Shown here piece after piece: positions 1 to 9,029 of a DNA stretch of 64,000 nt. This DNA is from a virus, in the IMG/VR virus record IMGVR_UViG_3300044801_000208, positions 33,809 through 97,808 of that record; one strand, 5' to 3'. The notes beneath the pieces are model-generated. The model saw only the letters and a program-made list of their open reading frames with translations. It was not told the origin of the DNA and searched no databases. The translations under genes were made by a program, and so were the position numbers. Every line of letters begins with the position of its first letter. The first letter of the stretch is position 1.

Positions 1-1744
1 CTGTCGAGGCGACCGCGAACGGGCTGTAGGTGTAGCGGTTGCCGAGCCTCGGCGACTGGTACGTGGTGTCGTTCAGGATGTTCACGGACGCCGCCTGGAT
101 GACCGCCGCCATGACCGCCGCGTAGGCGCTCGGGAAAGTGATTGGCACGGGGAACTCCGCCGTGCCCTCGCCGAGGGTCACCGTGGTCGTGCCGCTGCCC
201 GCAGGGGTAGGGACGTAGTCGAGGTCGGAGCCCGTGGGGCCGGAGAGGTAGTTCGAGTCCTGGTAGCCGTCCCACGTCTTGTTGCGCGTGTACCCGAGCA
301 GGGACGCCTCGACGTAGGAGAGCTTCCACAGCAGCGTGAAGAGCTTCTGGCCGCTCAGAGAGTTGAGCAGGGTGTACAGCGGCAGCACCGGGGCGTTCTG
401 GTAGACGACCCCCTGGGGGCTGACCGCCCACGTGGACGGGTTCGCGCCCGGCTCCAGGTTCGTGTTCCCGGAGTTGGCGATGTAGAGGTTCCCGCCGAAG
501 GTCACCACGTCATTCTGCTGGTACTGGACCGTGGGGTCCCAGATGCTCATGTACTCCGGCCCGTCGCCGCTCGCGTCGTTGTACGGCACGGGGACGGTGT
601 TCAGGTAGGTCACGGACGGCTGTATGTATGCCAGGAACGCCGCCTCGAAGTTCGGTATCCAGTTGCCGCCGCGCCCGGCCCTGGCGGCGGCTAGGTAGAG
701 GAGCCACGCGGACATGATGAACGGGTCGTAGTTGTTCGCGACGATCTCTCCGAGGTTGATGTAGTGGACCAGGTCCTTGCGGAGCTGCGGCTGGCGCACG
801 GCGAGGTTCGGGCTCGCGTAGTCCGGGTCGCTCGGCTCCACGGTGTCGCCGCGCAGGGACGGCACGATGGACACGATGTTCGCCGTGTACGTGGACGCGG
901 GCAGGCTGTAGGCGTCGACGATGGTGTGCGGGTCGGGGACCGCGCCGTCCATAGAGGAGTTCGGGTTGAAGTCCGGGCCGAACACGGGGGAGCTCGTCGG
1001 GTCCACGGACGGGGAGCCGCCGAGCGGCGGGATGTACTGCGCGGTGCCGAGCGACAGCCCGCTGTTCGTCAGGACCATCTGCGGGATGCTCGGGCCGAGC
1101 ACGCCGGAGCCGTTCAGGCCGGGGATCGTGAGCGAGCACTGGCTGAACGAGAAGTTGAAGTTGAAGACGGGCGGCTTCGTGAACGCCTTGGCGAAGTTCG
1201 CGAGCGGCGCGAAGTTGAACCCGTTCCAGTTCCACATGCCCTCGGGCAGGAGGTTCGGGATGGACGGGAGCGCGGGGAGCCCCCAGTTGCAGATGTTGTT
1301 CAGCAGGTTGGCCAGGGCGTTCAGGCTCGACTGCACCATCTGGACCATGGACTGCTCTATCGCCAGGAGCGTGTTGAGGTTGGTCGTCACCGCCATCACC
1401 AGCCCCAGAATCTCCTGCTGGAACTTGTTCGCCGTCTGGATGATGCTGATGCCGTCCGCGATGTACTTGGGGACGCGGGCGTGGTGCCCGAGCTGGCCGT
1501 CGACCGCCAGCTGGTTCATGTGCGTGTACGTCTCGATCTGGTTGACGAGGAGCTGCTTCTTCTGGAGGATTATGTTGTTCGCGTCCGTGATGCTGGACTC
1601 AAGGACGCGGCCCTGCTCCATCGCCTGCTGGTAGTAGTGCGAGATGGTCGGGTCGTTGAGCGGGTTGACGCGGTTCACCGCGCCCTTGGCCTTGATGGGC
1701 CACAGCAGCGCGTTCTGCTCGGCTTGTGTTAGATTATCCGCCAT
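1..1744 (-). CDS. Large virion protein with carbohydrate-binding-like module (3' end outside window)
   Basis: The first 581 codons are visible and the gene runs off the left edge. Start ATG is at 1742-1744, overlapping the TAA of the upstream endonuclease gene. An early helical region is followed by Pro/Gly/Asn-rich beta-type sequence. Residues about 400-440 (IWDPTVQYQQNDVVTFGGNL, then YIANSGN, then P..W) resemble a CBM5/12 or chitin-binding type 3 module, with spaced aromatics and a W-x-Y-x-x-x-D-x-V core. By position after spike and hub this is probably a baseplate or tail-surface protein that binds glycans, which is inference. The first codons (GCG GAT AAT CTA ACA CAA) are AT-richer than the body. 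Confidence 0.6.
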   Translation of the reverse strand, partial: MADNLTQAEQNALLWPIKAKGAVNRVNPLNDPTISHYYQQAMEQGRVLESSITDANNIILQKKQLLVNQIETYTHMNQLAVDGQLGHHARVPKYIADGISIIQTANKFQQEILGLVMAVTTNLNTLLAIEQSMVQMVQSSLNALANLLNNICNWGLPALPSIPNLLPEGMWNWNGFNFAPLANFAKAFTKPPVFNFNFSFSQCSLTIPGLNGSGVLGPSIPQMVLTNSGLSLGTAQYIPPLGGSPSVDPTSSPVFGPDFNPNSSMDGAVPDPHTIVDAYSLPASTYTANIVSIVPSLRGDTVEPSDPDYASPNLAVRQPQLRKDLVHYINLGEIVANNYDPFIMSAWLLYLAAARAGRGGNWIPNFEAAFLAYIQPSVTYLNTVPVPYNDASGDGPEYMSIWDPTVQYQQNDVVTFGGNLYIANSGNTNLEPGANPSTWAVSPQGVVYQNAPVLPLYTLLNSLSGQKLFTLLWKLSYVEASLLGYTRNKTWDGYQDSNYLSGPTGSDLDYVPTPAGSGTTTVTLGEGTAEFPVPITFPSAYAAVMAAVIQAASVNILNDTTYQSPRLGNRYTYSPFAVAST

Positions 1745-2475
1745 TAGCTATACCTGCCGTTAGCGCCCCTTTTCCGATGTGCGGCTGTGTCAATCCCTTT
1801 TTTACTTTGACTTATACGTTCTGCACGCAGCCGCCTTTTTTCGGCGTTCGCCGGGTCTGCATGCCAATGATGAGATCGTTTAGACTGCCCCTGTTTCCAC
1901 TCTTCAGAGTGTTTCAAAGGATGTATTTTCTGCCATTGTCTTGTTGATTCAGCATGACGGTTTCTTGTTTCTTCGGTGTTGTGGGCTTGCTTGAAAGCCG
2001 CTTTTTTCACGGGGTCGGAGAAACGTGCTAACTGAGCTTCAGACACAGCTTTTTTGACCGTAGAACTGGTCATAGCCTGTTTCGTAATAGCGCTTTGTCG
2101 TTCTCTGTTTGCTGAATCGGTGTAAAACCGTGCTAAAGACTCCTTCTGTCGCCTTAAAATTTCAGGGTTCTTGTCATCAGATGGGGTCCATGCGCACGAG
2201 ATGTTGAACTGAGAGGCTGCTGTGCGGGAAATCCAAGCCTGCTCGCGGGCTCGTAACCAAATCTTGTCCTCAACCTTTTCCAAAATCCCGCACACGAACT
2301 CATTTTCCCCATACTTGTTCCAAGCTTTCTGGAGATAGGGATTATCGTGGGTACCTCTGCGCAAATTTCTTTGGTGGTATTGCAAGCGCTTTTCACACTG
2401 CACGGAGCTGCCGACGTACACCCGTCCATCCAGCAACAACGTTATCCCGTACACGCCTTGTGTGTTCGTTTTCAT
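1744..2475 (-). CDS. GIY-YIG homing endonuclease, free-standing
   Basis: This is a 243-residue protein. The N-terminus carries the GIY-YIG signature (GVYGITLLLDGRVYVGSS), then a conserved Arg region and YGENEF, followed by a basic Lys/Arg/Gln-rich C-terminal DNA-binding region with repeated short helices, as in T4 Seg-type enzymes. It sits between the spike gene (6-nt gap) and the large virion gene (TAATG overlap). Its base composition is clearly AT-richer than both neighbours. Both flanking genes have AT-rich, synonymously altered ends next to it. It presumably cuts alleles of the spike/virion junction that lack the insertion. Confidence 0.85.
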   Translation of the reverse strand: MKTNTQGVYGITLLLDGRVYVGSSVQCEKRLQYHQRNLRRGTHDNPYLQKAWNKYGENEFVCGILEKVEDKIWLRAREQAWISRTAASQFNISCAWTPSDDKNPEILRRQKESLARFYTDSANRERQSAITKQAMTSSTVKKAVSEAQLARFSDPVKKAAFKQAHNTEETRNRHAESTRQWQKIHPLKHSEEWKQGQSKRSHHWHADPANAEKRRLRAERISQSKKGIDTAAHRKRGANGRYS

Positions 2476-2481
2476 TTGTTT

Positions 2482-4812
2482 TTACGAGTTTTCGTCACTT
2501 TGGTATAAGCCTTGTGAATTCACGATGTCGGGTGCCTCGGTCGTGTCCCTAGCAAGGGAGGCGCTTATCGCCTTTTGCTGAGTTTCGATGCGGTCGGTCT
2601 TCACGATGGAGCGCAGGGTCGTGGCCTCCGTGACCATGTCGCCCGTGCAGTGGTACTGGAGGTTGCCCTGGTGCGTGACATCCACGTCCCCTATGATGTT
2701 GAGGCGCATGGCCTTGCCCTGCGCGTTCGGGAGGATCGTGATCTCGATGCCGCCGTCCAGCGCGGCGGTGACGGAGCGCCCCATCAGGTCCTTGCCGAGG
2801 GCCATGACGACGCCGCCCGCGAGGTCCAGCAGGAGGGACTGCCCCGTCGCCGGGTTGGAGCCGAGGCGGAGCAGGAAGTCCATGACCGCGTGCAGGTCCA
2901 GCGAGCGGCCGGAGGAGTCCATGCTCATGACGGGCGGCCCGCTCCAGCTGTAGGGCGGGTAGTCGTTGGCGGACGGGGGCGAGCCCGCCTGCGTGAGGTC
3001 GTGGAACTGGTAAATGCTGTCCCCCGCGCCGTAGGTCGGCCTGCCGGGGCTCTTGGAGTCCACGCGGGAGGAGTCGCCGACCGCGTAGGCCGTCTTGCCC
3101 GGCCCGTCCGCGTAGCCGTTGATGAGGTGCCTGCGGAGGGACTGCGCGTTCTTCGCGCCGAGGCGCAGCACGACGCCGCCGTCCGCCGCCGCCCTGACGG
3201 AGATGTTCTCCCCGCCCACCTTGTTCGTGAGGCTCACGGCGTCGCCGGGGATGAGCCTGGACTTCGCCCAGTACTGCACGGGCTTGCCGTCCGCGTAACG
3301 CTTGGCGGGCGTGTCGCCCTTGCTCCTGATCTGCGTGAGGACGGAGCGCCGCGAGTCCGGCAGAGACGTGTCGTCCGCGCCGAGGCGGAGGACCGACTGC
3401 CCGAGGACCTGCGCGTCTAGCGCGTCCTCCTCGTCGCGGTTCTTGCCGACGACGAGCTTGGCGGAGCCTACGAGGTGCGCCTCAAGGGAGCGCCCGGCCC
3501 CGTGCGGGTGCTCGTAGCCGCCCTGGAGCGGGATGTTCTCCTTCGGCAGAGTGGAGCCGATCTCAAGGCTGGTGAAGCCCTCCTTAGTGACGTCGAGGCG
3601 CGTCGTGTTCTGCTCGTACGGGAACCTGACCGCCAGGCAGGAAGCGGCGAGCCTGGCCTCCTCGTGGTCCGGGGAGTCGACGACCGGGAGGTAGCCCGAC
3701 TCCACGTCCGCGCCGAAGCGCCCGTTGTAGTTGTACGGGAACAGGACGGGCTTGAGCACGTAGCCGTAGGTGGACTTGTCGTAGATGTTGTAGCCGACGA
3801 GCGTGCCCTGCGCCCGCTCCAGGATGTAGGCGCGTCGCGCGGGGGTCGAGCCCTCGTTGAGCGTCGGCCCGACGGCGCTGACCCTGTCGTCGTACGGGTC
3901 GTCCCAGCCCTGGTTGACCGTGAAGGTCTCGTTGTCGTACGCGGGGACGTTCCCGGCCGCCGGGGTGACGGTGGTCCTGCCCCACGGGTCCGCCGTGGTG
4001 CCGAGGATCGTGTCGAGCAGGCTGGTCTGAAGCACCTCGTAGGGCACGGGGTAGTCCAGCGAGTACTCCTGGATCAGCTCCGTGTTCTCGGAGAACGGGA
4101 TCACGTCCTGCTTGCCGCCGACGTAGCGATCGCTGGGCTGCGAGCCGGGCTGGAGGTAGACGATGTAGTCCGACGTGCCGTCCGGCAGGACGACGGGGAC
4201 GACCGTAGGGGCCGTCGTGTTCGGGCGGTTGACGGAACCGACGTACGAGACCCCGGCGTCGTCGTACCCGACCCTGCGCCCGGCGATCTGCGTCCACTGG
4301 CGCTTGTCTGAGTCCGCCTTGTCGCGGTCCATCGCCGCCGACTGCCTGTCCCAGGACGTGTCGACCTTCTCCGAGAAGCCGCCCGTGTAGGAGGACGTTT
4401 TCTGGCCTGGGGTCGCCTTCCGCCACGTGGCGCGGAGGCGGTCGGAGTAGCCCTGAATGCGGTCGCCGGAAATCTGCCTGCTAGCGATGGCGTCCACGCT
4501 GGGGTACTGCTGTGCGTTGACCCAGCCGAGGATCATCACCTGGCGGTAGCCGCGCTCGTAGGAATAGTTCGCGGCCAGGCCGATGGAGCCCTGCTCCGGC
4601 ATGTTCGTGTCGCCGCCGGTGAGCCCGGAGTAGTTCGCCGGAAAAACGCTAATCTCCGAGTAGACAAGCCCGTCCTTGACATCCTCCACGGTCAGGACCT
4701 TCCGCTCGTAGTCCACCGTCAGCACCTCGACGATGAATATCTCGTAGGCGAGCCTGTCGTTGGTGCGGTTGAACGTCGGCCTGTAGTTGCTGTTTTCCCT
4801 TACTGGGGGCAT
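2482..4812 (-). CDS. Baseplate central spike-like protein (OB fold plus beta-helical tail)
   Basis: This is a 776-residue protein. Residues about 25-105 (VLTVDYERKVLTVEDV ... GSIGLAANYSYERGYRQVMI) read like the OB-fold entry domain of phage spike proteins (gpV/gp5 type). The C-terminal third contains repeated short beta segments such as LRLGADD, LRLGAKN, LLDLAGG and EITILP, consistent with a trimeric beta-helix. It would plug the hub and puncture the outer membrane. It lies 7 nt after the hub gene with a clear AGGAAG ribosome site. Its last about 30 codons (for example AAT TCA CAA GGC TTA TAC CAA AGT) are AT-rich, unlike the rest, next to the GIY-YIG gene. Family assignment is from fold-level resemblance only. 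Confidence 0.6.
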   Translation of the reverse strand: MPPVRENSNYRPTFNRTNDRLAYEIFIVEVLTVDYERKVLTVEDVKDGLVYSEISVFPANYSGLTGGDTNMPEQGSIGLAANYSYERGYRQVMILGWVNAQQYPSVDAIASRQISGDRIQGYSDRLRATWRKATPGQKTSSYTGGFSEKVDTSWDRQSAAMDRDKADSDKRQWTQIAGRRVGYDDAGVSYVGSVNRPNTTAPTVVPVVLPDGTSDYIVYLQPGSQPSDRYVGGKQDVIPFSENTELIQEYSLDYPVPYEVLQTSLLDTILGTTADPWGRTTVTPAAGNVPAYDNETFTVNQGWDDPYDDRVSAVGPTLNEGSTPARRAYILERAQGTLVGYNIYDKSTYGYVLKPVLFPYNYNGRFGADVESGYLPVVDSPDHEEARLAASCLAVRFPYEQNTTRLDVTKEGFTSLEIGSTLPKENIPLQGGYEHPHGAGRSLEAHLVGSAKLVVGKNRDEEDALDAQVLGQSVLRLGADDTSLPDSRRSVLTQIRSKGDTPAKRYADGKPVQYWAKSRLIPGDAVSLTNKVGGENISVRAAADGGVVLRLGAKNAQSLRRHLINGYADGPGKTAYAVGDSSRVDSKSPGRPTYGAGDSIYQFHDLTQAGSPPSANDYPPYSWSGPPVMSMDSSGRSLDLHAVMDFLLRLGSNPATGQSLLLDLAGGVVMALGKDLMGRSVTAALDGGIEITILPNAQGKAMRLNIIGDVDVTHQGNLQYHCTGDMVTEATTLRSIVKTDRIETQQKAISASLARDTTEAPDIVNSQGLYQSDENS

Positions 4813-4819
4813 GTCTTCC

Positions 4820-7741
4820 TTATGACTGCTGCGCCTTGTTCGGCTGCGACATCTTGAACGCCGCTATCTCGGCCAGCGTGTTCAGCTTGGGCGCGATGCC
4901 CTGCGCGGACGTGCCGAACTTCGCGGACTGCGGGAGCGGAGTCAGCGGGTAGGACGGCGGCTTGTTCTGGCTCGCGATCAGGGTCTCCTGGACGGCCGGG
5001 ATCGGCGCGGCGTACCCAGAGACTAATACGTCGACGAGCTGCTGGTCGGCGTTTTGCGCCCCGGCGATGAGGGCAGCGGCGATGGTGTCCTCGGGCTGCG
5101 CGGTGTTGAGGAGGCTCTGGTCGGAGTACACGCCCGGCTGGTCGTACTTCAGCACGATGACCGTGGCGTCGGGCTGGAACGCGGGGTTCTGCTGCTGGCC
5201 GCCCTTCGGGTTGCTGGTGGACGGCGGGATCGCCGTGCTGCTGAGGCCGCCGACCGTGGACTGCAAGGAGGACATGGCGGTGAGGAGCTGGTTGGACGCG
5301 TCGCCGGAGGCGCTGGGCGTGCCGAGCCCGGCGAACAGCAGGGCGTCCGTGCTCTGGAGCACGACCACGTCGTTGAGCGTGAGCGGGGCGTTGGTGCCGA
5401 CCCAGCCAGCCTCCGTGAACTCGTGGATCGCCGCGTTGAGGTTCTGCCACCTGCCCCACGGGAACGGCGCGACGAGCTCGTAGCCCTTGTCGTCCGTGTA
5501 CGGGATGGTCGAGTGCGTGGTCAGGCTGCCGCTCTTGCTCCCTACCAGCTTCTCCATGTACTTGTAGTCCGCCGGGATGAACTGGCCCGCGTTGAAGTAG
5601 CCCTGGTTCGTGCCCGGCGCGATGGTGCCCTGGGCCTGGCTCCCGTCGTTCTTGACCACGTACACGGCCGTCGGCGAGGAGAACGCGTTCTCGTAGGTCT
5701 GCTTGACGACGTTGGATTTGTAGGAGTGAATCTTGACCTGGTCGTTCGACGGGGCGAGCTTCGTGCCGTCCGTGTTCGTGTCCGGGACGGGCAGGGTGGT
5801 CGACGAGCCGACGATGCTGCTGGGGCTCGATCCGCTCTGGCTCACTTGCTGCGGCCCGCCTGCGATGTTGTTGGCGTTGGCCGTGAACACCCCGACGCTG
5901 TTCCCCGGCGACTGGCCCGGGTCGATCGAGGTCGGCTGCTTCGGGTTGTCCGTCCACTGGAGCACGAGGTTCGGGGCGGAGGTGTATGCAGCGTACGACT
6001 TCTGGGTGGTGCCGCCCGTGGACACGGTCTGCCAGGTGTTGACTAGGACCCTGCGGCGCACTGAGTCGCACGTCACCGTCATGGTCGCGGTGCCGCCGAC
6101 CTGGTACTGGATGTTGACGGACTTCACGTACGCGTACATGTCCTTGTGCGGGATGAACACTGGGAACCCGAGCTTGATCTCAGGGCGCAGCGGGATCGTG
6201 ACCGTGTAGGTGCGGTAGCCACGGTTGGCCCTGGCCGTCTCCGCGCAGGCGTGGGCGAACAGGGAAATCTTGTCAAACGGCAGCCACGGCACCATGTAGG
6301 CTGGCTCCTCGCGGAGGCCGAACTTCGCCATTTTAGCGACGTCGGTCCACTCCACGGTCGGCGAGATGTTCGCCGGGTAGTTGATGTTGAGGTCGCGGTC
6401 CTTGTTCCCCGTGAGCGTCGTGCGCGTCCTGCGGATGGCGCTCTGGTCCTCCGTCTCCTGCTCCGTCAGAATCTCCGACAGGTAGATGACGAACGGGTTG
6501 TTGTTCTCGTAAATCTGCGTCAGCGGGTTCGTCAGGCTGTTCGAGCGGGTTCCGCTCGACGGGCTGCTCTGGATCGCGTCCGGCCCGAGGTTCCTGAGCG
6601 TGGACTGCTGGTTGGCCTGCGCCTGCTGGTCCGTGACCACGGGGTCGGAGGTCGTCTGCTGCGAACGCGACCCGAGGTCCGTCACGTCCAGGTTGTAGAG
6701 CGGCGGCTTGATGATGATCTTACCGTCGATGTCCTGGTACCCCTCGAAGTCGATCATGTTCACGACCTGGCGGATCATGTCCAGGCGGTTCACGATGACG
6801 TTGTCTGTGAGGTTCTGCTGGGTGATGGTCTTGAACGGAGCGTACTTCTGGATGTTCTGGTAGTAGGTCTGGTTCGCGTTCTCCTTGACCGACTCCTTCT
6901 GTGCCGTGTGCCTCTGGACGGACGCCGCCTTCGTGTCCTTGCCCGCCTCCTTGTACGCCTTGCTCCTCTGCATCAGCGTCGACTGGCCGAGGTTGTCCTT
7001 GTTCGGGCCGTAGATGTGGACGTCCTTCACCATCTGGAACAGGATCGCCTGCCACTTGGCCATGTAGCCGCGCTGCACGGCGTCAAAGAACGGGTTGCCT
7101 TTTACGAGAGCGTCCTGCTCAAGCGAGGAAAACTGAAAGCCGTCCGACTGGAAACCCTCCGTGAAAATGGCCGCGAGCGTCTCGAAGCAGTCGCAGTTCG
7201 CCAGGATAGACTGCCAGATCGTCAGGTTCGACCCGGTGTTCACGGCAGTGTTCACGGCCGGGTGGATGTTGATCATCATCTTCTCCAGCATGTACATCGC
7301 GCCGTGGCACTGGACGTCGATCTGGAGGGTCTTGCCGTTGTCGTTGTAGCTGATGTGCGAGGTGACGCCCTTGAACACGCGGCGGTAGATCGTGTCGCCC
7401 TGCGAGGACATGTAGTACGCCTTCGCGTAGACCTGTACCTGCGCCATAGTCTGTAGCAGGTTGTTGCCGCCCGGCGTCTGGTACAGGTACTTCTGGAAGT
7501 TCGGCACCTGGAGCCCGATGGAGCAGTTCGGAACGAGCATGTCAGTATCGTACCCTGCGCTGAAGGACGCCACGTGATCGTTGAAGTTGACGAGCGTGTA
7601 CGCCTTCCCGGTGGTCTGGTCGTTCAGGAAGTAGTTAGTCAGGTACGGGAGCCCGTCAATGTAGACGACGACATCGGGTGCCGTCTTGATGATTTCCCTC
7701 TCCTGGCAGGTTTGGGAAATGTTTCTAATCATGCTAGTCAT
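4820..7741 (-). CDS. Baseplate hub / tail protein
   Basis: This is a 973-residue protein encoded between a tail protein and the spike. The N-terminal 140 residues (ascribed to a gp27/gpD-like hub domain: VQVYAKAYYMSSQGDTIYRR, FKGVTSHISYNDNGKTLQI) suggest the torus that holds the spike. The middle is helical and the C-terminal half is rich in Gln, Ser, Thr and Asn. Start ATG is at 7739-7741, overlapping the stop of a 25-codon mini-ORF (ATGA) and preceded by GGAG. The first 11 residues, MTSMIRNISQT, are repeated in that mini-ORF in different codons. The first codons of the present gene (ATT AGA AAC ATT TCC CAA) are AT-rich compared with the body. Confidence 0.6.
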   Translation of the reverse strand: MTSMIRNISQTCQEREIIKTAPDVVVYIDGLPYLTNYFLNDQTTGKAYTLVNFNDHVASFSAGYDTDMLVPNCSIGLQVPNFQKYLYQTPGGNNLLQTMAQVQVYAKAYYMSSQGDTIYRRVFKGVTSHISYNDNGKTLQIDVQCHGAMYMLEKMMINIHPAVNTAVNTGSNLTIWQSILANCDCFETLAAIFTEGFQSDGFQFSSLEQDALVKGNPFFDAVQRGYMAKWQAILFQMVKDVHIYGPNKDNLGQSTLMQRSKAYKEAGKDTKAASVQRHTAQKESVKENANQTYYQNIQKYAPFKTITQQNLTDNVIVNRLDMIRQVVNMIDFEGYQDIDGKIIIKPPLYNLDVTDLGSRSQQTTSDPVVTDQQAQANQQSTLRNLGPDAIQSSPSSGTRSNSLTNPLTQIYENNNPFVIYLSEILTEQETEDQSAIRRTRTTLTGNKDRDLNINYPANISPTVEWTDVAKMAKFGLREEPAYMVPWLPFDKISLFAHACAETARANRGYRTYTVTIPLRPEIKLGFPVFIPHKDMYAYVKSVNIQYQVGGTATMTVTCDSVRRRVLVNTWQTVSTGGTTQKSYAAYTSAPNLVLQWTDNPKQPTSIDPGQSPGNSVGVFTANANNIAGGPQQVSQSGSSPSSIVGSSTTLPVPDTNTDGTKLAPSNDQVKIHSYKSNVVKQTYENAFSSPTAVYVVKNDGSQAQGTIAPGTNQGYFNAGQFIPADYKYMEKLVGSKSGSLTTHSTIPYTDDKGYELVAPFPWGRWQNLNAAIHEFTEAGWVGTNAPLTLNDVVVLQSTDALLFAGLGTPSASGDASNQLLTAMSSLQSTVGGLSSTAIPPSTSNPKGGQQQNPAFQPDATVIVLKYDQPGVYSDQSLLNTAQPEDTIAAALIAGAQNADQQLVDVLVSGYAAPIPAVQETLIASQNKPPSYPLTPLPQSAKFGTSAQGIAPKLNTLAEIAAFKMSQPNKAQQS

Positions 7742-7812
7742 GAGTTGAGCTCTCCAACGCCGCAGTCATGGACTACAACAGTCTGCGAGATGTTGCGGAT
7801 CATGCTCGTCAC
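7738..7812 (-). pseudogene. Mini-ORF: remnant of the original hub 5' end
   Basis: A 25-codon ORF begins with GTG overlapping the stop of the upstream tail gene (GTGA) and ends TGA overlapping the hub ATG. It reads MTSMIRNISQTVVVHDCGVG and then stops shortly after. The first 11 residues are identical to those of the hub gene that follows, but nearly every degenerate codon differs (ACG/ACT, ATC/ATT, CGC/AGA, TCG/TCC, CAG/CAA, ACT/ACC). The GC-rich copy has the phage's usual codon style and so looks like the original start, displaced by a recoded copy. No endonuclease remains between them. Confidence 0.75.
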
Positions 7813-8954
7813 GGCTTGCCTCCCAGCGTGTCAGTGAAGGGCCCGCCCGGCAGGGTCGGGTCGATCAGCCAGGGCGTGTAGGGCAGGAAATCCGAAGAGG
7901 TCGGGTCGTTCTCTGGGAACGTGTTGGACGCCGTCGACGAGTCCACGGACGGCGACTGGAGCGCGGGCTGCGACTGCGGCGCGACGGGCGGCGGCGGCCC
8001 GTAGGTGACATTGGTCGCGGAGGAGTTCTGCGTCGTGCCCTGCTGCGTCGTCAGGGCGGTCGGCTTCCACGCGCCGTAGGTGTGCCCGCGCTGGACGTTG
8101 TTCGGGATCAGGTTCGCGTACGGGGAGCTCCTGCGGAAACGCTCCTTCCAGGCGACGAAGGTGATGCTGAAGTTCATGAGGTACGGCGCGTTCGCGTCCT
8201 GGGACACGGTCAGGGAGTCGAACATCCCGTACCAAATGAAGTTCCCGACCCAAAGCTCCACGTCCTGGTGCATCTTGATGCGGCGGCGTGTGAAATCGGC
8301 GGCCAGCGGGCCCTCGTTGAGCTGCTCGCCCTCAAACCAGTAGCCGTTGTTCTCGAACACCACTAGGAGCTGCTCAAGGTTACGCCACGACTCCGTGTAC
8401 GGCTGGAGCGCGTCCGTGAGGCCGAAAGAGAAGTACTGCCCCGCCGTCTTGCCGGACATGGTGATGCTGAGGGAGTCCTCGCCCCACACGCCGATCTGCC
8501 AGCCTGCGCGGGTCATGGCCTGTCCGTCAAGCGTGGTGCGGCTGACCTGCACCGTCGCGGGGTTGATCAGGAAGCGGAACACGGCGGGCGGGCCGTTCCC
8601 GGCCGGGGTCCCGGTGGAGGTCAAACCACGGCCGGGGATACGCACGATGACGTAGTCCACGAACGGCTCCATGGCGGCCGTGACGTAGAAGTCACTGCCG
8701 GAGGAGAGCACCGTCCTCCCGGTCGGCCCGTTCGGGGTCGGGGGCGCGTTCCCGGTCTTGAGGAAGGCGTCCGTGACCCCGTCGTTCAGGTCGATCGGAC
8801 TGATCGGGCAGGGGATGATCCTCTTCTCGCCGCGTATCGGGAGCTGGGTCGGCGAGACGCCGGAGGCCTGGGCCCCGTCCGGCCGAACGTCGCTGAGGTC
8901 CGGGCTGTTCGCGTTCGTGTTCACCTGCGCGTTGTTGGCGTTGCTGCTGGGCAT
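7809..8954 (-). CDS. Tail/baseplate protein A (paralogue of the neighbouring 478-residue protein)
   Basis: This 381-residue protein has a low-complexity N-terminus rich in Asn, Pro and Thr, then a beta-rich core. The core parallels the C-terminal domain of the upstream gene product. Matched elements are an FRFLINPATVQVSRT segment, a GWQIGVWGEDSLSITMSGKT segment, a helical LEQLLVVFENNGYWF segment and a final WYGMFDSLTVSQDANAPYLM strand pair. The C-terminus is Gln/Ser/Pro-rich. Probably a tail-tube-end or baseplate wedge component, inferred from context. Start is ATG at 8954, 4 nt after an in-frame TAA that looks like the ancestral stop of the upstream gene. Confidence 0.55.
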   Translation of the reverse strand: MPSSNANNAQVNTNANSPDLSDVRPDGAQASGVSPTQLPIRGEKRIIPCPISPIDLNDGVTDAFLKTGNAPPTPNGPTGRTVLSSGSDFYVTAAMEPFVDYVIVRIPGRGLTSTGTPAGNGPPAVFRFLINPATVQVSRTTLDGQAMTRAGWQIGVWGEDSLSITMSGKTAGQYFSFGLTDALQPYTESWRNLEQLLVVFENNGYWFEGEQLNEGPLAADFTRRRIKMHQDVELWVGNFIWYGMFDSLTVSQDANAPYLMNFSITFVAWKERFRRSSPYANLIPNNVQRGHTYGAWKPTALTTQQGTTQNSSATNVTYGPPPPVAPQSQPALQSPSVDSSTASNTFPENDPTSSDFLPYTPWLIDPTLPGGPFTDTLGGKP

Positions 8955-9029
8955 AATTTACTCGATCTGGTCCGGCACGGAGGACGTCGACGTCGGCACT
9001 GGGCCCGCGTTGGCCGCCTCGCTTAGCGC

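Noticed and set aside
764-1732. Long plus-strand ORFs opposite the virion genes (also 2575-3420, 5054-6046, 6146-7456, 11638-13335)
   Set aside because: Arg/Val/Leu-rich translations typical of the antisense of GC-rich genes; the minus-strand frames read as real proteins.
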